A stretch of 64,000 nucleotides of DNA, taken from the NCBI GenBank assembly GCA_036345935.2, contig JADWOT020000001.1, positions 434,001 to 498,000 of the forward strand. The letters run 5' to 3'. Below are positions 51,201 through 62,700 of the stretch, piece by piece (the first letter of the stretch is position 1; each line of letters begins with the position of its first letter). Under the pieces are notes generated by a model. That model searched no databases. It was not told the origin of the DNA and was given only the letters and a program-made list of their open reading frames with translations. The translations under genes and the position numbers were made by a program. The DNA is from Taenia hydatigena. Taxonomy: Eukaryota; Platyhelminthes; Cestoda; Cyclophyllidea; Taeniidae.

Positions 51201-51559
51201 GGCAAATGCGTTCAATTTCTCAAATCCCTCTGTCATTCGATCCCTGTTATATCTGCATATTCTGAAAAGATTGCATAATGATTTGACTTCTAGTCACAGT
51301 CAAGTAATCCTGCTTCAATAAACATCTGAAAAGTCTTCAAAACTCGAAAAGCAGTCTTAAGAGGGTGATATTTAGAGGTTGTCAAATTAGCTGGGCATAG
51401 GAAAGAAGGCGCTCCTAATTATTCGTTTTACAAGATTGCGTAGAACTTTCATAAATTTAAAAATGAATAAATGCATTTTTGATTAGACTGACGTCTTAAA
51501 ATCTCTTCTGATAAAATCAACTAAAAACTTACTGCGTATTCCTAAATATCGCTTTGAAG
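48221..51559. other. No recognised gene
   Basis: A 3.3 kb A+T-rich stretch with no frame above 75 codons, no repeat partner that I could establish and no RNA gene seen. Confidence 0.45.
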
Positions 51560-52089
51560 TCACAAGTGATTGCAACAGAGCTGGTGCTTAGTTGTGAGTG
51601 GGTGATATTCACGTTTACCAGAGGCAATCCAAAATGTTATATCTCAAGCAATGAAGTCCATATGAAATCCAAAAAGCAACTCAAGCTCACTACTCCTCCA
51701 CGTACTGCGCACATATTCCATCCGTAAGAATCACAAGGAAGCTAATTTTAAGTCATTCCCAAAATCTAATTTCTCCTGGCACAGTTTTATGCTTTTATTT
51801 GAAGGCAACAAAGTGTACAATGCAGCTCTTAGCTTCTCTGCTTTATTTTCTGGTTTTTTATGGCTTTGTCCATGGAATTAATTCTTATGCTTGTCTTTAA
51901 ACAACAGCGAAAGACTTTATATCCACAAATTCGGGCCTCAACGCCGAAATAAGAAGTTATGCTTCTCCTCATCTAGGCAAGAATTTGCTGACCCAATAGC
52001 AAAATTTTAAACGGAACGAAAACAAGAGCTTGGCACATTAACTCTTCATGATTATTTAAATTGTATTTCTATCATACCATAAGTTATAA

Positions 52090-52510
52090 TATTAATTTTA
52101 CAGGGGATAACAACGTCATCAAGCTCATACCAACTGGCAGGTATTCAAGGGCTAATGTTGGATACCAATGAAATCAACTTCAATGCGAGGGATTTAAATG
52201 CTCCTTAGCCAAAAAATTAGCTTTGCTTTCAGTCTGAGGAAAAGTTTCTTATATTAAAAATGTTAGCAAGTAGTACTGGAAATCACGTCCCCTCTCGGTA
52301 CCTCCCAATTGATTACAATAAGTCCCAGATAGACCTTATTTAAAATACTGATCAATGGAATTTCAACGCCATATAGGCGTCATATACGTCACGATCTCGA
52401 AACCGATAGGCATCATTGCTGAGCGCACAAGTATTTGCACCCTGCTCACTCCTGTTTATCAGCAAATAAGGACGTCTTTATTGAGGCTCTTGTGCCCCGA
52501 TCAGCCTGGC
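52090..52510. repeat. Repeat family C, copy 3
   Basis: Matches 14050-14420 over its full length and 34830-34900 at its start. Confidence 0.6.
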
Positions 52511-54994
52511 CTATGGCAACAGACAATGGCAATAGCCTAAGTAGACTTCAAATTTATTCACAAATAAAATTAAGACTAATAGCACTGTTAACAACATTCA
52601 GCCTAATGATAGTGCATTTGAACCACAAATGGATGAGCAGCGGTCTGGAAAAACTTCATTTTTTGCAAAAACAATTGAGGGCGAAATATTTACTTGTAGG
52701 TTGACTTTAAACACAAACCAAACCTTTCTTAACCAATGATTTGGATTTTTTGTTAAGCGAAACCAAAAAATCATGCCTTTCTCCTTAATGCACAGCCTAC
52801 CCCTGCTCGTTTTCCGACCTTACCTTTACTCTCTCCGTAGTCTATACAAAATCGTCTTCTTCTAACCACCTTTTCCATGATTTGTAAGCAGACTTTTGCC
52901 AATCTTTATTCTTCTGGAGCATGCCATTAATGCTGAATCGATCTGCGCTGATCTCTTGCATTCCACGTTATCCTACCATTGTTCATCGATTGGGGTTATG
53001 CATGTGACATCTTGGACTACCTTCATAGTTCATTTGAGTGATTTTGCAATACACCAGTGAGAAGGAAGGCAATTTTGGTTGTGACAAAGGTTCCTGTTTT
53101 GACGATTTGCTGTAAAGTCAAGTACTTTCCTAAAAGTGTAAAACCATGCAGGATAATTGCCGGGAGGACTTATGGAAAAGACGTACTCAAATCGGAATTA
53201 CCTATTCAATCAAGGTACATACCACACGCTTTACCTTGACACGCTAGTATAGGGACTCAATCACAAACCTTTGTTAACGTCGCAAACAAGAAATTATTAT
53301 TAGCATGAAACAAGCTTATGGTTTTCGTTAAAAGCAAAACTAAATCAGCGCTTAAAAGCCGGTAAATTCTAGAGTGTCAAGCCATTCTTAGTATTTCAGT
53401 GTCTTCAACAACATTTGCACGACTTCTAGTTTGTCGGATGTAGTTTCAGGTTAATTCTTGCTTCAAAATACTTGAATTCTGACCTTTTAAAATAGAAGTA
53501 TGAATTTTTAACTAGACATCCTTTACAAGAGATATGGTCTCTTATTTAAGTCCTTTGCAGGGAAGGTGATTTGATGCTGTCGAATCGTTTTAGACGCCTT
53601 ACCACTTTCAACTCGGAATCAGCACCAGCTGAAACACTTAAAGCTATGAACAAAGCGCTCAAACAATTATGATTAAGAACAAAACTATTTTAGCCTTACA
53701 TATGCTATTAAGTGCACATTAATTAATGGAAGTAGTGCCTTGAAAAATGCACTAGAACAATCAAATTAAAACCTAAAACACAAAGTTGATTAGGCCGTTT
53801 GGATGAGCAAAACCCGCATAGACTCCTTCCTATGGATTGTGGTAAGTTGAAACAAGAACGAAGCTCTTTGCGGGGATCACAGCTACAAATTCTACATCAT
53901 CGACTTCAAAAAGCACAAATGTTTCACAGAGGCGTAAGATTTATTGTGTCCCCATAACCGGCTTAAAGGTGCAAGTCACTGTTACCATACCTCACACACA
54001 GGTATCAATTCCTACTCATTTGATGACACTTATTCCTCCCATTTTATGTGCGGATAATAAATTATGAATAAGTACTAACTCATAAGAGAGGTTAAAACTA
54101 TTCCAATTTATATAAAAGCACCAAAAAGAAGGCAAGGCAGAAATGCAGACAAATATGCAACTAAATTGGAGATTTGAGGGAAAAAAACATTAAAAACATG
54201 AAATAAAGAATAGGGTAAAGAAATCTTCATAAAAAAGCATATTGAAATATCCTTCTGAGTGGAATGGTAGTTAAGACGAGAAGACAATGTTATCATCTAG
54301 GACATTGAAAAGAGCAAAATGAATCTCGCAGAGGATTCTGAAATGGGCTTTATCAGAGTGCGAAGTAGAGTAAGGCACACTTTTTCATTAAAAGAGGGAG
54401 AATAGCAAGAAATGGAATGGATAATGCGGTGCCTTTGATAATGTCAATTAATATTTAAACTCCACAGATTAGGAAATTTTAAATCTCATGAGGGACCGAA
54501 CTTAATGTTAGCGGCTTGAAAGCGTTTGTTTTGTGTTGGGATGAAGCAATTTATTTACCATCTGACAATTGCATACTTTTCAAAGCACCCGCCACTCGTT
54601 GCGTGCGGAAGGCTCTTTTACCTTTTTAAGTGTAAAGACGGGTACTTCTGAATGCGTTGTCATGCATTTCAGAGTTGACTGTTGCAATTTTAGTTAAAAG
54701 CCAGTGTAAATCTTTAAAGAGAAAGGGGAACACTTATATCCATGGAATTGTCTTTTGATTCCTCTAATGTGGCCGTCAGAAGTGAATTACCAATCAAATT
54801 CTACTCTAATGCCACTTGAGTAAACTCGACTTGGCCAAAGAGGCTGTTTCTAAAAAGATATTTTGATCGAGTGAAATGTTTTCAGTCAATGCCGCAAAAC
54901 TCCATTGCGTGTCTTGTAGAAGCAAACGTATTTTTACCAGCTGACCTGATAAGTTTTAGCGCAATAAAAAGTGAAGCCATAGGGCGTACAGTTA

Positions 54995-55085
54995 AGTATG
55001 GAGAGGTGAGCATAAGTAGCTGTAGCGCTTCGCCTCTGGAAACAAGCCGTCTAAGGCCAAGCCTAATCTTCACGTATTTAATCGA
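54995..55085. repeat. Short repeat family A, copy 5
   Basis: It reads gaggtgagcataagtagctg, then a cgcttcgcctctggaaac segment and a gccgtctaaggccaag tail as in copies 1 and 2. On the minus strand an 83-codon frame crosses it, but that frame is not conserved in the other copies. Confidence 0.55.
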
Positions 55086-56050
55086 GTAAATGTCGACCTC
55101 CCGAAAAAGGTGGTAGTTATGACTCGAGTACACGAATCAGGCTAGTAAGGAGTTAAGGGATGAGAAGACCATGTCCTTAGCCTTTCACCACCGCCACATT
55201 AGACTCAGCCCATACAATTAAGACCTTTAGCTTCTGAAGTTGTTTACTATTAAAAAATCCAATTTTACGCTATCGGTCACAAATTCCTTACCTCACTAAT
55301 GGCATATTCCATTTTCGTCACACTCTCCCTCTTAGATATGCCTATTCTGAGTGGCTTGCTAAGCTATCTGAGTTTCACCCATGCTTATGTAATAATTTCA
55401 CACGTAAATTCTGCAACTTTGAACAATTCGCAGTTGATAAAATCTTTTAGTACAAAAATCTAACAGCTAGAATCACATCTATCAAGTCTAAATTGTCTCA
55501 TGGATGTGCGCCTCCAATGAGAGAAGAGTGGTAAGGAACACAAAACTTACGACGTACTGGTAGACGGACGCGCATTGGTGCCTAACAAAGCACTGGGAAG
55601 AAGTGCAGTCTATAGGTGACCATAGTAGCGAGCTGCAAACGACAGATGTAGAAATGTGTCAGTCGCTTCACGCTCATTAAAGATTTTTCGAATCTATCCC
55701 GAAGTGTTGCTGAAAAATTTTGGGTGCATGAGTTCATAAATTTTCCCCCTGAAATAAATTAATCAATGTTAACAGCACTGTTTTAGCTGTTCGCTGTATT
55801 CACTAAATATTTTAAGCGCAATTTTGGGGATATTTTTCTGTTAAATGACGATACCTCAATGTCATTTACCAAGCGTTTCTACAGCAGGTTTTGCTTCGCT
55901 GAAAAGTAGAACCAATTCCAGGCGCTGCATTGCGATTAACGGAAAAGGTAGTGACAAATACCTAAACTGCTTATAGATCTCTATTCAAGTACAGCACGCA
56001 TCCATTAAATGCTGATTCTGACACAACGGATGCATAAAACTCCTACACTT

Positions 56051-56549
56051 AGCCCACTTTACATTTCGCGGTCAGGGACCACACTACTTAGGAAATCAGC
56101 TTCAAGTAGTATGCATTTTCGTGGAGACCGGTGACAAAGCTCTCAAACGCTCATCAACTGTTCTCACAGAGATGGATTGCTTTTAAAATAACCTTGACCG
56201 CGAGGCAAATCATTACTCTTCTTTTAAGCATAACAGCTAGAAACATCCGCAGATGTTTAATTAGTGTCAGGATATTCACTGACCTGGTACTTCAGCTAGC
56301 GCTTTTTCGCTAACAAAATACGACTGTTGAAAAAATACCGCAAAAAACTTTGCCTCGTAAATATAGTGACGGAGTTAGAAAGAACTTCGGAAACTTCTGA
56401 GAATTGGAGGAAATTAATTTTGGGAAGCTAAAGCCCTAACGTGCTTAGCAGGGAGCAAAAACACTTCATTGGGCAGATATCATCTCAGAGAGGAAATTTT
56501 TTGCACGCATAAATATTGAGGAGTATATTAATGCTTTATAATTTGATGC
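56051..56549. other. Junction between blocks 3 and 4
   Basis: No clear partner. This is where sequence matching 34-39 kb gives way to sequence matching 7.6-12.6 kb. Short frames only. Confidence 0.35.
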
Positions 56550-56599
56550 AAAGATCTCAGCGCTAGATAGAAACACTCTGACGCTGCAATGCCTAAAAG

Positions 56600-56720
56600 C
56601 TTAGAGAACTCCCCACTTCAAATTTTTTATAATCCCACTTTTCCATGACGCGTCGTCGAGCATTCCGCAACACCACAATTACTTTCACACCTTCACCTGC
56701 AGGCCAAACAAATGTCATGG
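56600..56720 (-). pseudogene. Possible receptor TM1/ICL1 relic
   Basis: After an acceptor-like tttgtttggcctgcag the minus strand reads EGVKVIVVLRNARRRVMEK, aligned in frame with GVNAIAAFLNARRCHGNE at 7750. The N1.50 position is lysine here. The basic RRR run would be ICL1. A preceding hydrophobic half-helix is not visible. Confidence 0.25.
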
Positions 56721-57524
56721 GTGCGTGCGACAGTAGCCTTCGTTTAACCATTAAAAGAGATAGCCTTGACTAAATGGACTAATGTGGGGCGGAATAATAG
56801 AAGGTGACTACTTAAATGAAATGTGCGAAGGCTCTCAACAGCTACGATTGAGTAGTTTAAGGAATTATTATTTAAGCAGTAAAAAAGTATAAAATCCCAT
56901 TAAGAATCGAAAAAGTAGTTTAAAACGCTGAACATATTGACAAGTTAAAAGGAAAAAATTCACAATCACAAAAGGTTTTATTTGTTGCTTGAGAAGAGGG
57001 TGATTTTCTATTTGATGCGCATTAAAGGAATTGAATCCTCTTAAGTGGGTTTGGGAAAGACTGTGACAGGGTCCTTAGAGTTTTAGGTTTACTGTAATAA
57101 TTTCAACTGATGCCCACATTACAAAATCATAGTCGTTTAAAAAGGCAAATTAGAATGGAGGGTGCTTTAAAACAGCAACTTTGCTTACGTCTTTGTGCTT
57201 CTTAAATTGGTCAAGCAAGTGCTGTTTAATGTTTTGACAAACCGGCTTGCAATCAGGTCCTATTTGGCAAAAATAGGGAGCAAGGCACAAAGTGACTTTC
57301 TTTGTTCACGTAATGTTCCAATGCCTCCTGTGCACTTCCTCTAGGTGAGAGGTTTTAAGTGTCGTGCAGCATCATTTCAAAGAAAGACATCTGATAAGTT
57401 GTGGTTGGTAATTGAAATAATAACAAACAAACCTGAGCACGTAAAATTTGTCCCCTTTTTCTTCCCAACTTCGTATTTCCACATTCAGCATAATTTGCTT
57501 GATATCTGAAATAGAATTTTTGCA

Positions 57525-57590
57525 GATGTCTGCCCGAACGAAAAGGGCTAGCCCTTCGATGGCACAGAAATAGGGATCATGCATTATGGA
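57525..57590 (-). pseudogene. TM7-like relic, badly decayed
   Basis: The minus strand ccctatttctgtgccatcga aligns with cccttctactaccgattgaa of the TM7 exon at 33.2 kb and with the relic at 44.9 kb. It reads DPYFCAIEGLALFVRAD in the open frame, so the NPxxY asparagine is gone. The identification is by alignment and position. Confidence 0.25.
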
Positions 57591-57834
57591 TGGTCACGGC
57601 ACGCCGGAAAAAAATTAAATTTAAAGTACGGAAGGAGAAGGAACAAAGTAAAAGGCATTCCTGTTAATAAAGCATCAAATATTAAAAAGTCTGGAATATA
57701 CGGATTCTAGAAAGCAACGGTAAAATGAGTATTAAAGGAGAATATAGTCGGATTTATTCTGTTTTATGTAAATTGTTCTTAGCTATGAGAACACTAAGAC
57801 ACTTCTATAAACTTTTCGCATCAGCAAAAAATCT

Positions 57835-57868
57835 ATTTTGTTATTGTTGGACATTTTGTTATTGTTTT
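57835..57868. repeat. Short tandem duplication
   Basis: The unit attttgttattgttggac is followed at once by attttgttattgtttta, a recent imperfect duplication. Confidence 0.85.
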
Positions 57869-57899
57869 AGATATTAATTCATGCTATTGTGCTGAAGTA

Positions 57900-58060
57900 A
57901 TCCAACTCTCTGGTGGTAAGGCTGTGGCGACTCATTCGTAACACTCCCGCAAGGTCGTAAAGTGCTCCACAGAATCACAGGTTGCTCGCACTACTTGTCT
58001 TTCCAAGCGCGCCCTACTTAATTTAACTTTTTATTGAAAAGTAGCAGTTATGCTCACTCC
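57900..58060. repeat. Repeat family B, copy 3
   Basis: Matches 4295-4400 and 45280-45420: gtggcgactcattcgtaaca, then gtgctccaca and cttgtctttccaagcgcg. Confidence 0.6.
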
Positions 58061-60379
58061 ATAGCTAACTTCACGAAAAGTTGCACTTTCGTTTACCTAT
58101 TTAAATGCTAAAAGGTGTTTTCTAGCTTATAAATCCTTTGACATGGCTTGTTATAGTTATTTTAACTATGCTATAAAATGGAGAATGGACAATTACTTTA
58201 TACCAAGAATTATTACCTTTCAACCAGTTGCCACCCACCTCAAGGAAGATTTCCTTCCCGGTGGTTAAAAGCCCAATTTTATTATCCAACAAAATAAAAC
58301 CTAACTATGCTCGAAATACAAACTGAATGCGTCAAAGGTGGTAGTATTTTCATTTCCATCCCCCGCCAAGCTCACGAATGCGATAGATTGCAGTCAAGCC
58401 GCGGCACTTTAAATCACAAATATATTAGAAGAATCTTTTCTTCGAATCTTTTTAAAGTTCATTCAGGGAGCACTGGAATGCTAGTGCAGTTAAAATCTCC
58501 ATTCTTTAATTGCAATAATCAATATTTTTTCTTGTATGAAAGGTAGCACACACCACTGATGACTGAACAGAAAGGAAGAAAATATACTTGCACACAGGAA
58601 GCTCCATTTGGATTTAAGGTATTTGCAGTACTTCAAGCTCACTTGTAAAAGCTCAATTTAATCATTCCCAATTTACACAAGCAAAGGCCAGTTGGAGACT
58701 GCTCTTACTTGGAATACATGCTGGTCGAATTATGGAAGAGATTGTGTCCTCCGTAAACCCCTATTAATTACTCATCAAAATGATTTGCTGGTTCATTCTC
58801 TACCATATTATGTCCTGACAACACAAAGTGCCCATCAAATTAATGTCGAAATTAATATTTTATGCTTTCGTATGAGTGTTACTAACACAGAGCGTAGATA
58901 AGTCCAGCAAGGAGAAAAATAGGAGACCAAAGGCGCTTGTATTCGTTTTGCAGTTTGCTTTTCATTATTGTTTCCAAAGCATAAGTTATCTTAAATGTCA
59001 AACTCTTGGTATCAATCACCATGTGTAATACTTTTAAAATTAAAGTTCTTTCAAATGTCAAGCCTTTTCCATTTTGGAAGCTGAAGTATGATCGACTGCT
59101 ATCAAACAATTAGACCAGTCAAAGAATGTCTCTCTATACCGCAAAGCATAGAAATTGTAGGTTGTTAGAATGACATTAAAAGAAGTCATGAATTAGGAGT
59201 TTTGACCACCGAGAATCGGCATACATTTTAAAACTAAGGATCGTAAATGGGGTGCATTAAAAGAAATTGCCAAGGTTGAGGTTGAGTGTTATGAGACTCA
59301 GAATTCGCAGCCCGATCCTCAAGACTACCAAGAATTTAGTAGTCTCAACCACTAGCACTAGTAACTCCAGCCGATTCGCGGTAAACAGGTCACTTGGTCA
59401 GATTAATGGCATTTAAGCAGGCTAAATAGGCATATAGCGTTGCTTGATCAAAGCAGTACAAATCTGTTTTGGTTTTCGCTTAGTAGACCAGGTCACTGTT
59501 AGTCTGCATCGATGGATTCCTTTGTGTTCCCTCCTCAAAAATATAACTTTAGGAGGGCATGCAATAGCAATGAGAATGATCGGTCTTGCAAACTAATTTG
59601 CGGAAAAATAGGCACCCAACAGTTATCATGCGACGGATTTCCCAAATCCGTTGTTACGAAAATTTCTCAGACAATCATGCAATCTATGATGTCACTACCT
59701 GCTACTCTGAACGATTGACAAAAAATAATTGGGTACAGCAATGATTTCATTGGTTTTGTATGCTTGTAGGAAACTCTGTACCAGGCTGATAGGTCGTTTG
59801 ATTACTGGATTATGCCTATCTTCACTTGTTCACACGATGAGAAGGCATCCTCATGAACCATTATTTATCGTTAATTTTAAGCAGTCAAAATACAGAAATG
59901 TGACAAACAGAAGAGAAATTCGGGTGTTCTCACTTCAAGACAGTCATTATTAACAGTGGACTAACAGAACTGTTTATAATTTCTATTCGAGATGCGATGT
60001 AAGGCATCAAAAATTACTTAAAAGTGGTTGAATTCGGTTACATCAAGCAAAAACTGAACTGAATGCAATCAGAAAGCTTAAATCAGAATTACTTAACGGA
60101 TTCTGTGCTAGACTTAAGGGATCATTGCAATGCAGCATTGATGCGTCGGTAGATACCTCCGGCAAATTTTCACATTTGTACCCTTCTTGAAAGTTTTAGG
60201 GTGTTAACAGTGTCTTTTGACATTCTTATTGCCCTTTCTCCCGATTATTTAATTGCGGTGTGGGGGGTCTTTAACCATAAAAGCGTTATCTTTGTACCTT
60301 CCTCGACCGTTTTAGAGTACTAAAAGAGAATACCATTGCTCTCATTACTTTTTCCACCTATTAATCATTGTGTTTTGAA
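58061..60379. other. Duplicated intron-like DNA
   Basis: Part of block 4. 59300-59770 is among the best-matching stretches of the whole block (partner 9450-9930), yet no frame is conserved between them. 58061-59250 is less clearly paired and holds only chance-length frames. Confidence 0.45.
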
Positions 60380-60395
60380 GAGACTTTGAAGAGAC
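60374..60395. repeat. 11-base tandem duplication
   Basis: The unit tttgaagagac occurs twice head to tail. It is absent from the paired position near 10370, so it arose after block 4 duplicated. Confidence 0.85.
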
Positions 60396-60600
60396 TAGGA
60401 CTAAAGCCAATGCAAAGACTAAGAATATGATAAAGCGGGGCCACCTTTACCATCTCTCCAACAGGGCTCATAAAAGTACCTGTCGTACTCTCAGCTTACC
60501 TACCCTTGCTGATAAATCAAAACTACTCTGGCTACATCCGCAGGTCAGAACGTTAGCAAAAATGCGCCTGCCAAGTAGACGATTCAAGAGGACTTTTGCT
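60380..60600 (-). pseudogene. Receptor TM5-6-like relic, copy b
   Basis: Aligned partner of 10356-10625: cattgtgttttg, then a gataaatcaa word and a ctctggctac-like stretch. No long frame is open on the minus strand here. Identity comes only from the partner, so this is the more degraded copy. Confidence 0.25.
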
Positions 60601-60879
60601 TCCATTGTTGTCGATAGTTTCCCTTATCACTTAAATTTTAATTCGAGATTTGACAGCATTGAATTGCTTTCCTTATCCATTGTTTATAATTCGCATTGAA
60701 GGCTTATGGCACTGTTATGGTGATCTTTTCTGTGAATACATAAAAGAATTGTGCACTTATGACAGAGGAGCACCACATTTTGGTAACAGCTATCAAATCA
60801 AATCTATATTACTAGGAGTCCTAATGTCGTCAAATGGCTGCTAAATGTGAACAATTTTAGAAAGAAGACAATTGTGATA

Positions 60880-61312
60880 GGCGGGTGACAATTGGGGGTC
60901 TCTAAGGGGAGGGATCATTGGAGCGATCTCTACTACTGGTGACAGCTCTACTCTCTAGCGCTACTGCATGACCATTTAAAAGTGCAGCAACATTTGAACA
61001 TAAACAAACTAAAAGCAACTACGATGGGGTTGCCTACATTGTTCGCTCTTCGGTTAGGTTTCGAAAAGATAAGTAGAAACTTGATAGATGACTTAACTAC
61101 ATTAACACAAGCATGCGAACGACAAATGTAAAGCTTACGAAGCTACAATATGAGGATGTTCTTTGAATAGGCTTTTTAGTTCTGCAGAAGACGAAAAGAG
61201 TGCTCGATCTTAAGAAGAAGCTGACTTTCAGCACCGCAATGTCAATGAGAATCCACGGCTCAAATGACACAATGGACCTAACCGTAACTTCATCGAAAGC
61301 TTCAATGTGCAT
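60880..61312 (-). pseudogene. Receptor TM1-ICL1-TM2-ICL2 exon relic
   Basis: The minus-strand frame at 61097-61312 reads PWILIDIAVLKVSFFLRSST, then LFVFCRTKKPIQRTSSYCSF and VSFTFVVRMLVLM. FCRTKKPIQRTSS is a good ICL1, and VSFTFVVRMLVLM follows the pattern of TM2 (VSLALADLLVLM), with valine and arginine where the D2.50 region is expected. The position equivalent to N1.50, nine residues before the ICL1 arginine, is arginine. At about 60890-60975 the minus strand gives AVALESRAVTSSRDRSNDPS in another frame, matching the basic-serine loop of the 46.9 kb copy. A stop follows TM2. TM3 is not legible. This is a pseudogene, but the TM1-TM2 pattern is one of the clearer ones here. Confidence 0.45.
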
Positions 61313-61599
61313 TAATGGTTTTTAAGGTTTAATATTTTCTCATCTTGATGGAATTGTGAATTTTATAAATAAATGCTTTTTTGAGGAAAATGAGGGTTAA
61401 TTAGAATGATAAAATGTAGGTCTCTGCGGTATCAACCACCACCTCCGTGTCACATTTCTGCTCCCTCACTTCAGCTCCTAGCTTCAAAGCTCTTCATTAA
61501 GTTAGAAGGAAAGACACGTCCAGACGCACGCTACAAAGGTGTGTGGCAAAAATGAGTTTTGTAGCTACAGATAGGTACCTAAAACCAACATGAGAATCC

Positions 61600-61720
61600 A
61601 TGCATTTGGATACATGCAAAACTAGAAAGCGTCAACAATGCCTTGCGCATATGTAAATAGCCATCTTTTGATGTCACAGTGGCTTGTGGCTAGATGACAT
61701 TGATGGTCTTAATACATTAT
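61600..61720 (-). pseudogene. Conserved TYAQGI segment, copy b
   Basis: Reads RWLFTYAQGIVDAF and then a TAG stop. Partner of 11526-11828, where the frame stays open. Confidence 0.25.
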
Positions 61721-62438
61721 TGAACGGAGAGAGAGATCGAGAGAAACAGAGTAAAGAAAATTGAATAGACTGTGTCCACAGAAATGGGATGCTCAACCCA
61801 ACAAAACCAGTAAAGTTTGACATTTGCACTTATTAGAGTGGGCACAATGCGACATCACTTGAAGTGTCTTCCGATCACACCTTCGAAACTTCTAACAAGT
61901 CTTTACATCACCCACATTAGAGTAACTGACTGCGAGAAAATTCAACGATGGTTAGTTGTTGAAAACTTAACATTCCTATGATCGGATCAATGAGCCACCC
62001 ACCAGCAAAGCATTTGCCGGCATAGTTATAAATTTAAAAACAAGCTGCACACTATGAACTAAGCCAGTTTATCGTGTAGATAAAGGATGTGATGCTACCA
62101 TGAAAGTTCTGTAAGCAGATGTAATTGACTGTCGTGCCCATATCCAAAGGCGTGGAGTGAAGAAGGGCTAAATGATTCCCAATTCGTTTAATTGGGCCAT
62201 GCTAAAGAGGAATTCTTCTTTAAGACGTTTGTCGCTATTATTGTAAGATTCATCGTCTGCCAAATTGATCGCATTCGGTCAGTTCTCCCAGGTAGAAGAT
62301 GCGGCTTAAATGCTTCACTAACAATCATCTCTTCTACCTGGAATGAAGACCGTTCCAATACCTTGTCGTACCATTATATCAGGTGATTGAAAGAGCTATT
62401 TAAGAATCTATTTTGCAAAGTTTATTTATTTTAAGAAC

Positions 62439-62651
62439 TTACGAACTTAATAGCGCTTCTTTTGACTTGTCTGCGATAGTCATTACGGTATGCCATCTAA
62501 AGCAGTAACTTGAATACAATGCTTTGACACTTAGTTTGACTCTGCTTTTAATTAGGCGGTAATACAGTCTCAACAGGCGGCATTTTCTCTCAATAACACT
62601 GCAATCAAGACATGCCAGCAGCTTTAACACCCAAATGCGCTGGCGATGCAA
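62439..62651 (-). pseudogene. Conserved ERKC-LLRL segment, copy b
   Basis: The 70-codon frame contains VLKLLACLDCSVIERKCRLL and then RLYYRLIKSR. Partner of 12349-12540 in the same frame. It would be upstream of the TYAQGI segment and of TM1-2 on the minus strand in both copies. Family not recognised. Confidence 0.25.
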
Positions 62652-62700
62652 TATGTGTCATAAATTCATGGCTTTATACGACATCGGAATAGGCTAAGGG

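Larger units (their letters stand above)
51560..56050. repeat. Diverged direct repeat, block 3 copy b
   Basis: Partner of 34400-39030. It includes family C at 52090-52510 and family A copy 5 at 54995-55085, and it abuts block 4 copy b at about 56.1-56.6 kb. That junction is not seen at copy a, which continues instead into family A copy 4 and family G. Confidence 0.7.
56550..62700. repeat. Diverged direct repeat, block 4 copy b
   Basis: Partner of 7650-12650. It is about 1.1 kb longer, and part of the excess lies around 57.3-59 kb, where family B and a TM7-like relic are legible here but not in copy a. Receptor relics lie on the minus strand in the order TM1-ICL2 (60.9-61.3), TM5-6-like (60.4-60.6), TM7-like (57.5). 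Confidence 0.7.

Noticed and set aside
54882..55133. 83-codon minus-strand frame across family A copy 5
   Set aside because: The frame is not open in the other four copies of family A, so there is no sign of coding.
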